A stretch of 64,000 nt of DNA, taken from an uncultured Tateyamaria sp. (GTDB lineage Bacteria > Pseudomonadota > Alphaproteobacteria > Rhodobacterales > Rhodobacteraceae). The position numbers and the translations under genes are program-made. Within the stretch, counting starts at the first letter, position 1; the number at the start of each line of letters is the position of its first letter. Below, piece by piece: positions 18,052 through 26,601 of the stretch. The notes under the pieces were generated by a model, which was not told the origin of the DNA, did not search any database, and saw only the letters and a program-made list of their open reading frames with translations. Location: NCBI RefSeq assembly GCF_947503045.1, contig NZ_CANNCF010000001.1:62001-126000 (forward strand). The letters run 5' to 3'.

Positions 18052-18840
18052 ATGCCCTTCACACTTGCCACCTGGAACATCAATTCTGTCCGCCTGCGCG
18101 AACCCATCGTGCTGAAACTGCTGAAAGAACAGGGGCCGGATGTGCTGTGCCTGCAAGAGTGCAAAAGCCCGGTCGACAAGATCCCGCGCGAGGGTTTTTC
18201 GGCCCTTGGCTACACCCACATGGTGGCGCGCGGCGACAAGGGCTACAACGGCGTGGCGATCCTGTCCAAGCTGCCGATGGAAGAGGCAGGCGCGATGGAC
18301 TTCGCGCGCCTCGGCCACGCCCGCCACATCGCCGGACGGCTGGAAAACGGCGTGACCATCCACAATTTCTACGTCCCTGCAGGCGGCGATGTGCCCGACC
18401 GGACCAAAAACGAAAAGTTCGGCCAGAAACTCGACTACCTGACGGACATGCGCGACCATTTCGCCGCCAATGCCCCGGAAAAGTCGATCCTCGTGGGCGA
18501 CCTCAACATCGCCCCGCGTGAGGATGACGTCTGGTCCCACAAGCAGCTGCTGAAAATCGTCAGCCACACGCCGGTCGAGGTCGACCACCTCGCGGCGGTG
18601 CAGAATTCCGGCAACTGGGTCGACATCACGCGGCAGGACATCCCCGAAGGGCTGCTCTATTCGTGGTGGTCCTACCGGGCCAAGGACTGGGACGCTGCCG
18701 ACAAGGGCCGCCGCCTCGACCATGTCTGGTCCACCTCCGACATCGCACCAAAGGCGCACAGCAGCCGCATCCTGCGCGACGTGCGCGGCTGGGAAAAACC
18801 CAGCGACCACGCGCCGGTCTTTGCTACATTTGACGTGTGA
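18052..18840 (+). CDS. xthA: Exodeoxyribonuclease III
   Basis: The 262-residue protein is an EEP-fold nuclease: TWNINSVRLR with the metal-binding Asn, CLQECKSPVDKIP with the catalytic Glu, GYNGVAILSK, GDLNIAPREDDVW with the Asp/Asn pair, and RLDHVWST plus SDHAPVFATF with the catalytic Asp-His. It removes AP sites and 3' blocks in base-excision repair. Length matches the family. Divergent from cspA. Confidence 0.95.
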   Translation: MPFTLATWNINSVRLREPIVLKLLKEQGPDVLCLQECKSPVDKIPREGFSALGYTHMVARGDKGYNGVAILSKLPMEEAGAMDFARLGHARHIAGRLENGVTIHNFYVPAGGDVPDRTKNEKFGQKLDYLTDMRDHFAANAPEKSILVGDLNIAPREDDVWSHKQLLKIVSHTPVEVDHLAAVQNSGNWVDITRQDIPEGLLYSWWSYRAKDWDAADKGRRLDHVWSTSDIAPKAHSSRILRDVRGWEKPSDHAPVFATFDV

Positions 18841-18850
18841 CCAACACCAC

Positions 18851-18873
18851 GTAGGGTGGGCATTCTGCCCACC
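18851..18873 (+). repeat. REP-like palindromic repeat, copy 2
   Basis: GTAGGGTGGGCA, TTC, TGCCCACC: a near-perfect hairpin just after the exonuclease III stop. It shares 21 of 23 positions with the copy inside the UbiH-type gene at 22626. Confidence 0.8.
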
Positions 18874-19102
18874 AAGGCTGCAAAACCCGCTACGGCAACC
18901 CTGCAAACGCGCAACAAAAGTTGCCTTTGGTGCTGTGCCGTCACGGTGACGCCGACACCCGGTCAGCCGTTGCCCTCACGCGATTTCGCCAAACAGCAGG
19001 CGCCGCAGGACCCCCAACGCAAGGTTGCCAAAATGCGCCCTCGCGAAAAATCCTTGGGAAACGCCAAAGCACCTCGTACAACTTATCAAAACAGGGGGAC
19101 AT

Positions 19103-20287
19103 ATGCTTACTTCAATCATCTCATTCGGGGTCATTCTTGCGTTTGCGCTGGTGATCTTTTGCGTCATCAAATGGTGGGACCTTCCATTGACAGGGGTGAC
19201 GCCGGTACCGCTTTTCACCTTCATTGCCATCCTGTTCACATCAGGGCTGGATGTCGGTCTGATCATGTTTCCCCTCGCGTTCGACTATCCGCTTTATGCA
19301 GATACGGCGGCAGAACCGGCCTATGCTTTCACCAACCCGCTGGCACTCGAATTCGGGTTCTGGGGCTTTTTGATCTGGGCGTTCTATTTCCTGACGACGT
19401 TCTATTTCTGCGCGATTGAGCCGCGCGTGGGCTTCTTCAAAATCCCGGCCGTCAAAATCCTCAACAACATCGTGATCATCACAACCTGTGCCTTCACCGG
19501 GGCGCTGTTCCTGATCTACATGCCATATTACATCGCAGAAGTCGGCGATGGAGAAACCATCCTGCCGGTGTTCTACCTGATCTGCTTCCTCGTCATTCTG
19601 GTTGCAGCCTTCAGCTCGACAGACTTGAAATTCGTCAAGCTGCTCTCGGTCAGCTCGACTGTCCTTTTCCTGTTGTTGATCCTCTACATGTTCCTGAACG
19701 CAGGGATGAGCGTGGGTGATCTGGCCTCGACGTCCAGCAACATCGGCGGCTATTTCGCCAACATTCACAAGTTCATCATCCCGCTGACCGACTACCACGA
19801 GTTCTATCTGTTCTGGTGGTTTGCATGGTCCATCATGATCGGACAATTTGTCAGCCGCTTTGTCGGGGGGCTGAAAACATGGCAATTGCTTGCGTCTTTG
19901 CTGGTGTTCCCATCCATCCCGTTGGCGCTGTGGTTCTCGGTTCTGTACTACTACCACCTCAACGGGATCGGCACGGCAGGTCTGCCAAACTGGGCGATGA
20001 CAATTGTCGGGATCGTGTTTGTGATCAACTCGTTTGATTCACTGATCCGGCTCTATACCGACAACCTGAACCTTACGACGGAACGCTTTGGCACCGCATC
20101 CTATGTTCTGGCAAATACCGTCGGCCTCTTTGTGCTTACACTCCTGTTTCAAAGCCAGTGGCTGCAAATCCAGTGGGTCGGCACAATTGTCATCGGCATC
20201 TATCTGTTGGCGTTGGCGTATATGTTCTTTGGCAAAAGGGACAAGTTGTCCCAACTGGATGGCAACCCGGCGGTCGTCGCGGAATAA
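19103..20287 (+). CDS. Short BCCT-family (betaine/choline/carnitine-type) transporter
   Basis: The 394-residue integral membrane protein has about 11 hydrophobic helices. The segment FWWFAWSIMIGQFVSRFVGG followed by FPSIPLALWFSVL matches the BCCT signature region (W-W-x-W-x2-F-x-G-x-F-x-A-R), and FVINSFDSLIRLY matches the next conserved helix. BCCT carriers take up quaternary ammonium or sulfonium osmolytes with Na+ or H+. The usual length is above 480; here both termini are short and no long cytoplasmic tails are present. A CAGGGGGA site precedes the ATG. The substrate is unknown; glycine betaine or DMSP-like solutes are reasonable guesses. Confidence 0.7.
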   Translation: MLTSIISFGVILAFALVIFCVIKWWDLPLTGVTPVPLFTFIAILFTSGLDVGLIMFPLAFDYPLYADTAAEPAYAFTNPLALEFGFWGFLIWAFYFLTTFYFCAIEPRVGFFKIPAVKILNNIVIITTCAFTGALFLIYMPYYIAEVGDGETILPVFYLICFLVILVAAFSSTDLKFVKLLSVSSTVLFLLLILYMFLNAGMSVGDLASTSSNIGGYFANIHKFIIPLTDYHEFYLFWWFAWSIMIGQFVSRFVGGLKTWQLLASLLVFPSIPLALWFSVLYYYHLNGIGTAGLPNWAMTIVGIVFVINSFDSLIRLYTDNLNLTTERFGTASYVLANTVGLFVLTLLFQSQWLQIQWVGTIVIGIYLLALAYMFFGKRDKLSQLDGNPAVVAE

Positions 20288-20300
20288 AGCCGTCCATCAA

Positions 20301-20333
20301 TATGGACCTGCCCCAAAAGGTGGCAGGTCCATA
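20301..20333 (+). terminator. 12-bp perfect inverted repeat after the BCCT gene
   Basis: TATGGACCTGCC and GGCAGGTCCATA flank a 9-base loop, starting 13 bases past the stop. No T-run follows, so it may be an mRNA 3'-end stabiliser or Rho-assisted terminator and not a classic intrinsic one. Confidence 0.6.
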
Positions 20334-20771
20334 GCAACAGTTTCAGCAGCAGGGGGCCCATCGGATCTGCTGACAAACCGACCGTGGCTTTGTGCGCCGC
20401 AAAAAGGGAACTGGGCTGAAAACAGGTCTGCGCTGCACCTAGACGTATGACCAGATCAAAGCCAAGGCGCGGGTGGCAAACCCCGGATCGGGACGTGTCC
20501 TGCCCTGCATTCGACGGGCTTAAGTCCGCGCGCAATTCCAATGTGCAAGGCGTGTTTTGCCACCACAAACCACCGCGTCCCCGCCCCAGACCGGCATGAG
20601 GCAGCGCACCGGTCCCCCTCAATTCCTTAACAAACCCCTAAACCGCCTCTGTAAGCCCTTGATTTTCCATGGGCCCCCACCTGTCCCAGCGTGGGACACT
20701 TCCACACCCCCTTGGCAGCCCCTCCATTCCCATCCATATAACGCCTGAGAATTCACAAAAGGATCAGAACC
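20334..20771 (+). other. Intergenic region upstream of the thioredoxin gene
   Basis: About 440 bases without a convincing gene. The only clear structure is the dyad at 20682-20698. A 51-codon frame starting at 20447 has arginine/proline-rich, non-conserved-looking content and was not called. Confidence 0.5.
20682..20698. promoter_or_regulatory. TGTCCCA-GCG-TGGGACA dyad
   Basis: A perfect 7-bp inverted repeat with a 3-base centre, 73 bases upstream of the thioredoxin start. The size and symmetry suit an operator for a dimeric regulator. It is not followed by a T-run, so a terminator is less likely. No cognate regulator can be named. Confidence 0.4.
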
Positions 20772-21686
20772 ATGGATTTGGGATTGTCCGCCGCCCCCGC
20801 CCCCGCCGACCTGATCAAGGACAGCACCGAAGCAACCTTCATGGCCGACGTGGTTGAAACCAGCCAGACCGTGCCGGTGATCGTCGATTTCTGGGCCCCG
20901 TGGTGCGGGCCGTGCAAGACCCTCGGCCCGATGCTCGAAGACGCGGTCAAAGCCGCCAAGGGCGCGGTCAAGATGGTCAAGGTCAACGTGGACGAGGCCC
21001 AGATGCTGGCCGGACAGCTGCAGATCCAGTCGATCCCGACCGTCTATGCCTTTTGGCAGGGCCAGCCCGTGGACGGGTTCCAGGGCGCGCAGCCCGGCTC
21101 TGAAATCACCGCCTTTGTCGAGCGTGTGATCAAGGCCGCAGGCGGCGAAAGCCCCGAGGACGGCCTGAACGAAGCCGTCGCCGCTGCCGAGGAAATGCTG
21201 GGCGAAGGGGCGGCGGTCGACGCCGCCCAGACCTTTGCCGCCATCCTCGAAGAACAACCCGACCACGCCGCCGCCTATGGCGGGTTGGTGCGGGCCCACA
21301 TCGCCATGGATGACCTCGATCAGGCCGAGGCGATCCTGAACGGGGCACCGGCCGAGATCTCGGAAACACCCGAACTGGATGCAGCCCACGCGCAGCTCGA
21401 ACTGGCGCGACAGGCAGCGGACGCAGGCCCGGTGGCCGAACTGCGCGCCAGCGTCGAGGCGGACCCGGACAATCACGAGGCGCGGCTTGAACTGGCCAAG
21501 GCCCTGCATGCCAGCGGTGAGACGTCCGCGGCCGTGGACGAATTGCTCGAATTGTTCCGCCGGGATCGCGACTGGAACGACGGGGCGGCCAAGGCGCAGA
21601 TGTTCACAATCTTTGACGCGCTCAAGGCCAATGACCCGATTGTGCTGAACGGCCGCCGTCGCCTCAGCTCAATGATATTTGCCTGA
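20772..21686 (+). CDS. Thioredoxin with TPR tail, YbbN/CnoX-like
   Basis: The 304-residue cytoplasmic protein has a thioredoxin domain with the active-site WCGPC (WAPWCGPCKTLGPML) and cis-Pro (QSIPTVYAFWQG), then a helical TPR-like C-terminal half (about 130-304: FAAILEEQPDHAAAYGGLV, ARLELAKALHASGETSAAV). This architecture is that of YbbN/CnoX, a holdase that protects proteins from oxidation and hands them to GroEL. Here the CxxC is intact, unlike in E. coli YbbN. It is followed after 27 bases by the Lon-N gene. Confidence 0.88.
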   Translation: MDLGLSAAPAPADLIKDSTEATFMADVVETSQTVPVIVDFWAPWCGPCKTLGPMLEDAVKAAKGAVKMVKVNVDEAQMLAGQLQIQSIPTVYAFWQGQPVDGFQGAQPGSEITAFVERVIKAAGGESPEDGLNEAVAAAEEMLGEGAAVDAAQTFAAILEEQPDHAAAYGGLVRAHIAMDDLDQAEAILNGAPAEISETPELDAAHAQLELARQAADAGPVAELRASVEADPDNHEARLELAKALHASGETSAAVDELLELFRRDRDWNDGAAKAQMFTIFDALKANDPIVLNGRRRLSSMIFA

Positions 21687-21713
21687 TCGCATTGGCGGGC
21701 TAGCTGGCATCAT

Positions 21714-22355
21714 ATGATCAAGGTGACTGACCTTCCCGGAACGATCCCGGTGTTTCCATTGCCGGGGGCGCTCCTGTTGCCGCGCGCACGCCTGCCTCTG
21801 CACATTTTTGAACCGCGCTACCTGCAAATGCTGGATGACGCGCTGAAGACGCCGGGCCGCCTGATCGGCATGGTGCAACCCAACGAGGTAGCGGGGCGCG
21901 GCGGCAATGGGCTGCACACCATCGGCTGCGCAGGGCGGATCACCCAGTTTTCCGAAACCGAAGACAATCGCTATCTGATCACGCTCAGTGGCATTTCGCG
22001 GTTTCGGGTGCTCAAAGAGATCGAAGGGTTCACGCCCTATCGGCGCTGCGACGTGGCCTGGGACGGGTTTGAACGGGATCAGGGCAAGACCGAGGATGAC
22101 ACGGCCTTCAATCGGCCCGCCTTTCTCGACCTTTTGGGGCGCTATTTCGAGGCCCGCGCCCTGTCTGCGGATTGGGAGACGCTGAAAGAGGCGGATGACG
22201 AATTGCTGATCAATTCGCTGTCGATGATGCTCGATTTCGACCCCGAGGACAAACAGGCGCTGCTTGAGGCGCCATCGCTCAGCACGCGGCGCGAAACACT
22301 GGTGACGCTGATCGAATTTGATCTGGCCGGCGGCGAAGGGGACATGTTGCAATGA
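21714..22355 (+). CDS. Lon N-terminal (LON substrate-binding) domain protein
   Basis: This 213-residue protein is a stand-alone LON-SB domain: [30 protein letters not shown] at the N-terminus, [26 protein letters not shown] in the middle, then a helical region. It lacks the AAA+ ATPase and protease parts. Stand-alone members are conserved in alphaproteobacteria with no firm role. The gene overlaps the Trm112-like gene by four bases (ATGA) and follows the thioredoxin gene closely, suggesting a protein quality-control operon. Confidence 0.88.
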   Translation: MIKVTDLPGTIPVFPLPGALLLPRARLPLHIFEPRYLQMLDDALKTPGRLIGMVQPNEVAGRGGNGLHTIGCAGRITQFSETEDNRYLITLSGISRFRVLKEIEGFTPYRRCDVAWDGFERDQGKTEDDTAFNRPAFLDLLGRYFEARALSADWETLKEADDELLINSLSMMLDFDPEDKQALLEAPSLSTRRETLVTLIEFDLAGGEGDMLQ

Positions 22356-22528
22356 ATACAAACGCGGACCGCCGGATGCTCGAGGCGCTGATTTGCCCGC
22401 AGACCCACGCCACGCTGCGCTATGACGCCGAGGCGCAGGAATTGATCTCGGAAAGTGCGAACCTTGCCTATCCCATCCGCAACGGCATCCCGGTGATGCT
22501 GGTGGACGAGGCACGCAAGATCGACTGA
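22352..22528 (+). CDS. Trm112 family protein
   Basis: A 58-residue frame overlapping the Lon-N stop encodes [17 protein letters not shown], then a [18 protein letters not shown] block. This is the Trm112/YcaR pattern (a small Zn-ribbon-like fold; only one of the usual cysteines is kept). Family members are small activators of methyltransferases in eukaryotes and of unknown role in bacteria. It ends the thioredoxin-LonN operon, 23 bases before the convergent hydroxylase gene. Confidence 0.85.
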   Translation: MNTNADRRMLEALICPQTHATLRYDAEAQELISESANLAYPIRNGIPVMLVDEARKID

Positions 22529-22551
22529 CCCGGGCGTACGAGAGGTCCGCC

Positions 22552-23780
22552 TTACAGGGGCACACCCCGCATCAGCCGCGGCAGATCGCCCGTCAGTCCC
22601 GCAGCCTCGCGAATAAAAGCACGGCGTAGGGTGGGCAATTTGCCCACCACCCCCATGCCGAGGTCTCGGATACCTCGCACCAGGGCATTGTCGTTCGAAA
22701 AAAGCCGGTTAAAGCTGTCCGTGGCGAGCGCAAGCGCAGTGTTGTCAAAACGCCGCCATTCCTCGTACCGGGTCAGCACAGCGATGCTGCCGGGATCTTC
22801 GCCCCGGCGAGTGGCGTCGGTGATGACTTCGGCGAGGGCGGCAATATCACGCATACCCGCGTTCAGCCCCTGGCCGGCGATGGGGTGCACCCCGTGGGCG
22901 GCATCCCCGATAAGTGCTGTGCGGTCCGCCACCAGCCGCGCGGCCAGCGACAGGGACAGCGGGTAGGTGAAGCGTTTGCCGGTCAGACTGATCTCCCCCA
23001 GAAAATCGCCAAAGCGGGGGCGCAGCATAGTGAGGTATTCATCCTCCGGCAGGGCGTGAAAAGCGGCTGCCGTCTCGGCCCGCTCGCTCCAGACGATTGA
23101 GCTGACATTGCCGGGCAGGGGCAGGATGGCCAGTGGCCCCGGCGGCATAAAGAACTGATGCGCGATGCCGTGATGTGGTTTTTCATGGGCGATGGCGCAG
23201 ACAAGGGCCGTCTGGCCATAACCCCAGCCCGTGCGCTTGATGCCGGCACGCGTGGCCGTGCCACTGCCGCGCCCATCGGCGCCGACCAGAACGGCACCGC
23301 TCAGGGTCTTGCCCGAGGCCAATGTCACCGTGATCCCACCGGGCGTCGCCTGTTGCGCGGTCACCGTCTCACCGGCCAGATGGGTGACGCCGTCGCTGGC
23401 GGCCATCGCGTCGAGCAGCGCGCGGCGCAAATGGCGGTCCTGCACCATATGGCCCATCGGTCCTTCCTCGATCTCGGCATGGTCAAAATGCATGAAAAAC
23501 GGCGAGGGCCCTTCGCCCGCGCGACCGTCTGACACCTTGATTTCAAGGATCGGCTGGCTGTGCTTGGCCACCGCGTCCCAGACGCCAATGCCCGCCAGCA
23601 GGCGCTGCGAGGTCAGCGCCACGGCATAGCTGCGCCCGTCAAACGCGGCGTCCTTGCGGATCTCTTCGCTCAGGGCGTCAATCACCGTCACGTTGTGCCC
23701 GCTTTGGGCCAGCGCAAGGGCGAGGATCGGGCCCGACAAACCACCGCCGACAATCAGGATATCGCTGTCTCTGCTCATGG
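22552..23780 (-). CDS. UbiH/UbiF/COQ6-family FAD monooxygenase
   Basis: The 409-residue flavoprotein has the FAD motif DILIVGGGLSGPILALALA, the DG motif VLVGADGRGSGTATRAGI and the GD motif LIGDAAHGVHPIAGQGLNAG. This set defines ubiquinone-biosynthesis ring hydroxylases. Which ring position it hydroxylates cannot be told from sequence. The start at 23780 puts the first strand at the N-terminus; longer forms add an unconserved stretch. Unusually, codons for VVGKLPTLRR near the C-terminus coincide with a REP-like palindrome (22626-22648). Confidence 0.88.
22626..22648 (+). repeat. REP-like palindromic repeat inside a coding region, copy 3
   Basis: GTAGGGTGGGCA, ATT, TGCCCACC. Read on the minus strand it is translated as part of the hydroxylase C-terminal region. 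Apart from three loop bases it matches the intergenic copy at 18851 almost exactly. Confidence 0.8.
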
Positions 23781-23861
23781 GCCGCACTATGGCGCCTGAC
23801 TTGGGATTGTCCATGCGTTGCGACGTCGCTACCGTCAGGACCAACGAGCAGCGGAGAAGTG

Positions 23862-25193
23862 ATGATGCAGGACTGGCTGAGCAAAAGCGCGTGCGATCTG
23901 GGGCGGGCGATCGGCGCAGGCGAGGTGGACCCGGTCAATCTGGCCCACGCCTTTTTCGACAAGATCGAGGGCCACGCGCTCAAGGACCGCATCTATGCCC
24001 GCCTGACCAAGGATCGCGCGATGGCCGAGGCCCACGCCGCCTCTGAGCGCGCCCGTTCGGGACAGCGCCTGTCGCTGCTCGATGGGGTGCCGATCAGCTG
24101 GAAGGACCTCTTTGACACTGCCGGTGCGGGGACCGAGGCGGGATCAAAGCTGCTCGCCGCCCGCGTGCCGGAGGCAGACGCCGTGGTGGTGCAATATTCC
24201 AGCGCCACAGGGCTTGTCTGTCTGGGCAAGACGCATATGAGCGAACTGGCCTTTTCGGGCCTCGGCTATAACCCCTCCACCGCCACACCGCCTTGCGTGA
24301 ACGATGCCGACGCAGTGCCCGGGGGCTCGTCCTCGGGGGCGGCGGCCTCGGTCGCGTTCGGGCTGGCCCCGGCTGCCATCGGGTCGGATACGGGCGGGTC
24401 GGTGCGAATTCCGGCGGCGTGGAATGACCTTGTGGGCATGAAAACCACCCATGGCCGCCTGTCGCTGGAGGGCTGCGTGCCGCTGTCGCTCAAATTCGAT
24501 ACGGTGGGGCCATTGACCCGTTCGGTCGAGGATGCGGCGCTGTTGACGGCACTGATGCAAGGGGCACCTGCGCCGGATTTGCGTGGCGCCACGCTGAAGG
24601 GGCGTCGCTTTGCGGCGCTGCAGACCTCGGTGCTGGAGGATGTGCGCGACGCGCCTATGGCGGCCTATGAAACGGCCATCGAACGCCTGCGCGCGGCCGG
24701 GGCAGAGATCGAACCGCTCGAGGTGCCTGCGGTGGCTGAGGCCTTGGCGCTTGCCGGACCCTTGTTGCCGGGCGAGGTCTATGGCCTCTGGCGCGACGTG
24801 ATCGAGGCCAATCCGGAGGCAATGTATGTCGAAATCCTCGAACGGTTCAGGCTGGGCAAGGGCTTTAGTGCGCCGGACTACAGTGCGGCATGGGCCAAGC
24901 TGGACGCCGCCCGCGCCGCATGGGACGCCGCCACTGTCGCCTATGACGCGGTGCTGGCCCCCACGGCTCCGATCCTGCCACCCAATCTGGAGCGGCTGAA
25001 CGCGGATGGGGACTACTACAAGACGGAAAACCTGTTGGCCCTGCGCAACACGCGGATTGGCAATCTGCTTGGCATTTGTGCGCTGACCCTGCCCACAGGG
25101 GTGGCCAGTTGCGGGATCATGTTGTTCGGTGCGCGGGATTGCGATGCGGCGCTGTTGCGGGTGGGCGTTGCGGCCGAAGCGGCACTGGCGTGA
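23862..25193 (+). CDS. Amidase signature family enzyme
   Basis: The 443-residue enzyme shows the Ser-cisSer-Lys triad: the Lys in DGVPISWKDLFD, the GGSSSGAAASVAFG loop and the nucleophile Ser in GSDTGGSVRIPAAW. It hydrolyses an amide; the substrate is open (many members are annotated GatA-like, but no gatB/gatC is nearby). Tandem ATGs at 23862 and 23865 follow GGAGA; either could be used. Divergent from the hydroxylase gene with an 81-base gap. Confidence 0.9.
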   Translation: MMQDWLSKSACDLGRAIGAGEVDPVNLAHAFFDKIEGHALKDRIYARLTKDRAMAEAHAASERARSGQRLSLLDGVPISWKDLFDTAGAGTEAGSKLLAARVPEADAVVVQYSSATGLVCLGKTHMSELAFSGLGYNPSTATPPCVNDADAVPGGSSSGAAASVAFGLAPAAIGSDTGGSVRIPAAWNDLVGMKTTHGRLSLEGCVPLSLKFDTVGPLTRSVEDAALLTALMQGAPAPDLRGATLKGRRFAALQTSVLEDVRDAPMAAYETAIERLRAAGAEIEPLEVPAVAEALALAGPLLPGEVYGLWRDVIEANPEAMYVEILERFRLGKGFSAPDYSAAWAKLDAARAAWDAATVAYDAVLAPTAPILPPNLERLNADGDYYKTENLLALRNTRIGNLLGICALTLPTGVASCGIMLFGARDCDAALLRVGVAAEAALA

Positions 25194-25227
25194 TCCAATG
25201 GCCGCCTTGCGGCGACACCATGTTTTA

Positions 25228-25282
25228 GGGGGCTTTGCCCCCGTCCTTCGGACCCCCCATGGTATTTTTGGTCAGAAGAAAC
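25228..25282. repeat. Composite intergenic repeat, copy 2
   Basis: GGGGGC-TTT-GCCCCC hairpin (25228-25242), a GTCC-TTC-GGAC hairpin (25243-25253), then CCCCCATGGTATTTTTGG. It has the same order of parts as at 6430 and, inverted, at 36336. It lies between the amidase and aminotransferase genes and can act as the amidase terminator. Confidence 0.75.
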
Positions 25283-25405
25283 GGGTGGGCTGGCCGAATT
25301 GCCACGACTGGCCGACTTTGGCGTGGTTTTTCTGGACGCGGGAGTCCTGCTTGGGGTAACCTGATGGAAACGGGGCATGAATGATCCCGAACCTGAGGCA
25401 GTTTG

Positions 25406-26584
25406 ATGAAGTTTCCCGAGCGGTTTTCGAACCTTCCGGCTTATGCGTTCCCGCGTCTGCGCGCGCTTTTGGATCATCATCCTGCGGGCGGTGACGTCGT
25501 TCACATGACCATCGGAGAGCCCAAGCACGCCTTTCCGGCGTGGGTGACGGATGTGATTGCCGAACACGCCGCCGGGTTCAACCGCTATCCCCCGAACGAA
25601 GGTATCCCCGAATTGCGCGGCGCCATTTGCGACTGGCTGGCGCGCCGCTACGGCGTCGACAAGGACCCGGACGTGCACGTGATGCCTCTGAACGGCACGC
25701 GTGAGGGGCTTTACAATGCCGGCATGGCCCTGTGCCCCGAAACGAAGAACGGGCAGCGCCCGGTCGTGTTGATGCCCAACCCGTTTTACCAGGTCTACAT
25801 GCTGGCCGCGATTTCAGCCGGAGCAGAGCCTGTGCTGGTGGCCGCCACGGCCGAGACCGGGCATCTGCCCGATTTCGCAAGCCTTGATCCCGGCATCCTG
25901 AACCGGGCGGTTGCGTGCTACATGTGTTCGCCCGCCAACCCGCAAGGCGCGGTGGCCAGCGCTGACTATTGGCGTGATCTGATCGCACTGGGCGAGCAAT
26001 ATGATTTCCAGATATTCGCCGATGAATGCTATTCCGAGATCTACCGCGACACCCCCCCGACCGGCATCCTGGAATGCATGGACGGGGTCGATCCCGAACG
26101 GGTTGTGGCGTTCCATTCGCTCTCCAAACGCTCGAACCTGCCGGGGCTGCGCTCAGGCTTTATCGTGGGTGGGCCAAAGACGATGCGCGAAGTGCGCCAG
26201 TTGCGCACCTATGCAGGCACGCCGCTGCCTGCACCGCTGCAACACGCCGCCGCCGCCGTATGGGCCGACGAGGACCACGTGATCGACAACCGCGCGCAAT
26301 ATCACGAGAAATACGAGATGGCCGACCGCATCCTTGGCAATGTGCCGGGTTATGTCGCGCCCGAGGCCGGGTTCTTCCTGTGGCTTCCGGTTGCCGATGG
26401 CGAGGCGGCGGCCCTGAAACTCTGGCAGGCGACGGGCGTGCGGGTGCTGCCCGGCGAATATCTGTCACGCAATATCGACGGGGTGAACCCCGGTGATCCA
26501 TATATCCGGGTGGCTCTGGTCGCCCCAAAGGCAGAGACGGAGCGGGGGTTGATGGCCGTTCGCGACACGCTCTATGCCGCATAA
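25406..26584 (+). CDS. Class I/II PLP-dependent aminotransferase (DapC-like)
   Basis: The 392-residue enzyme has the fold-type I signatures: [11 protein letters not shown] and [24 protein letters not shown] at the start, [23 protein letters not shown], and the PLP-Lys region [20 protein letters not shown]. The [12 protein letters not shown] block is typical of N-succinyl-diaminopimelate aminotransferase (DapC, lysine/peptidoglycan pathway), but other amino donors cannot be excluded. Seventeen bases separate it from ftsK, so the two may share a transcript. Confidence 0.88.
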   Translation: MKFPERFSNLPAYAFPRLRALLDHHPAGGDVVHMTIGEPKHAFPAWVTDVIAEHAAGFNRYPPNEGIPELRGAICDWLARRYGVDKDPDVHVMPLNGTREGLYNAGMALCPETKNGQRPVVLMPNPFYQVYMLAAISAGAEPVLVAATAETGHLPDFASLDPGILNRAVACYMCSPANPQGAVASADYWRDLIALGEQYDFQIFADECYSEIYRDTPPTGILECMDGVDPERVVAFHSLSKRSNLPGLRSGFIVGGPKTMREVRQLRTYAGTPLPAPLQHAAAAVWADEDHVIDNRAQYHEKYEMADRILGNVPGYVAPEAGFFLWLPVADGEAAALKLWQATGVRVLPGEYLSRNIDGVNPGDPYIRVALVAPKAETERGLMAVRDTLYAA

Positions 26585-26601
26585 ATAACGAGAGGCAAGG
26601 T

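Noticed and set aside
20447-20600. 51-codon frame upstream of the thioredoxin gene
   Set aside because: Low-complexity Arg/Pro-rich product, no ribosome site, no recognisable similarity.
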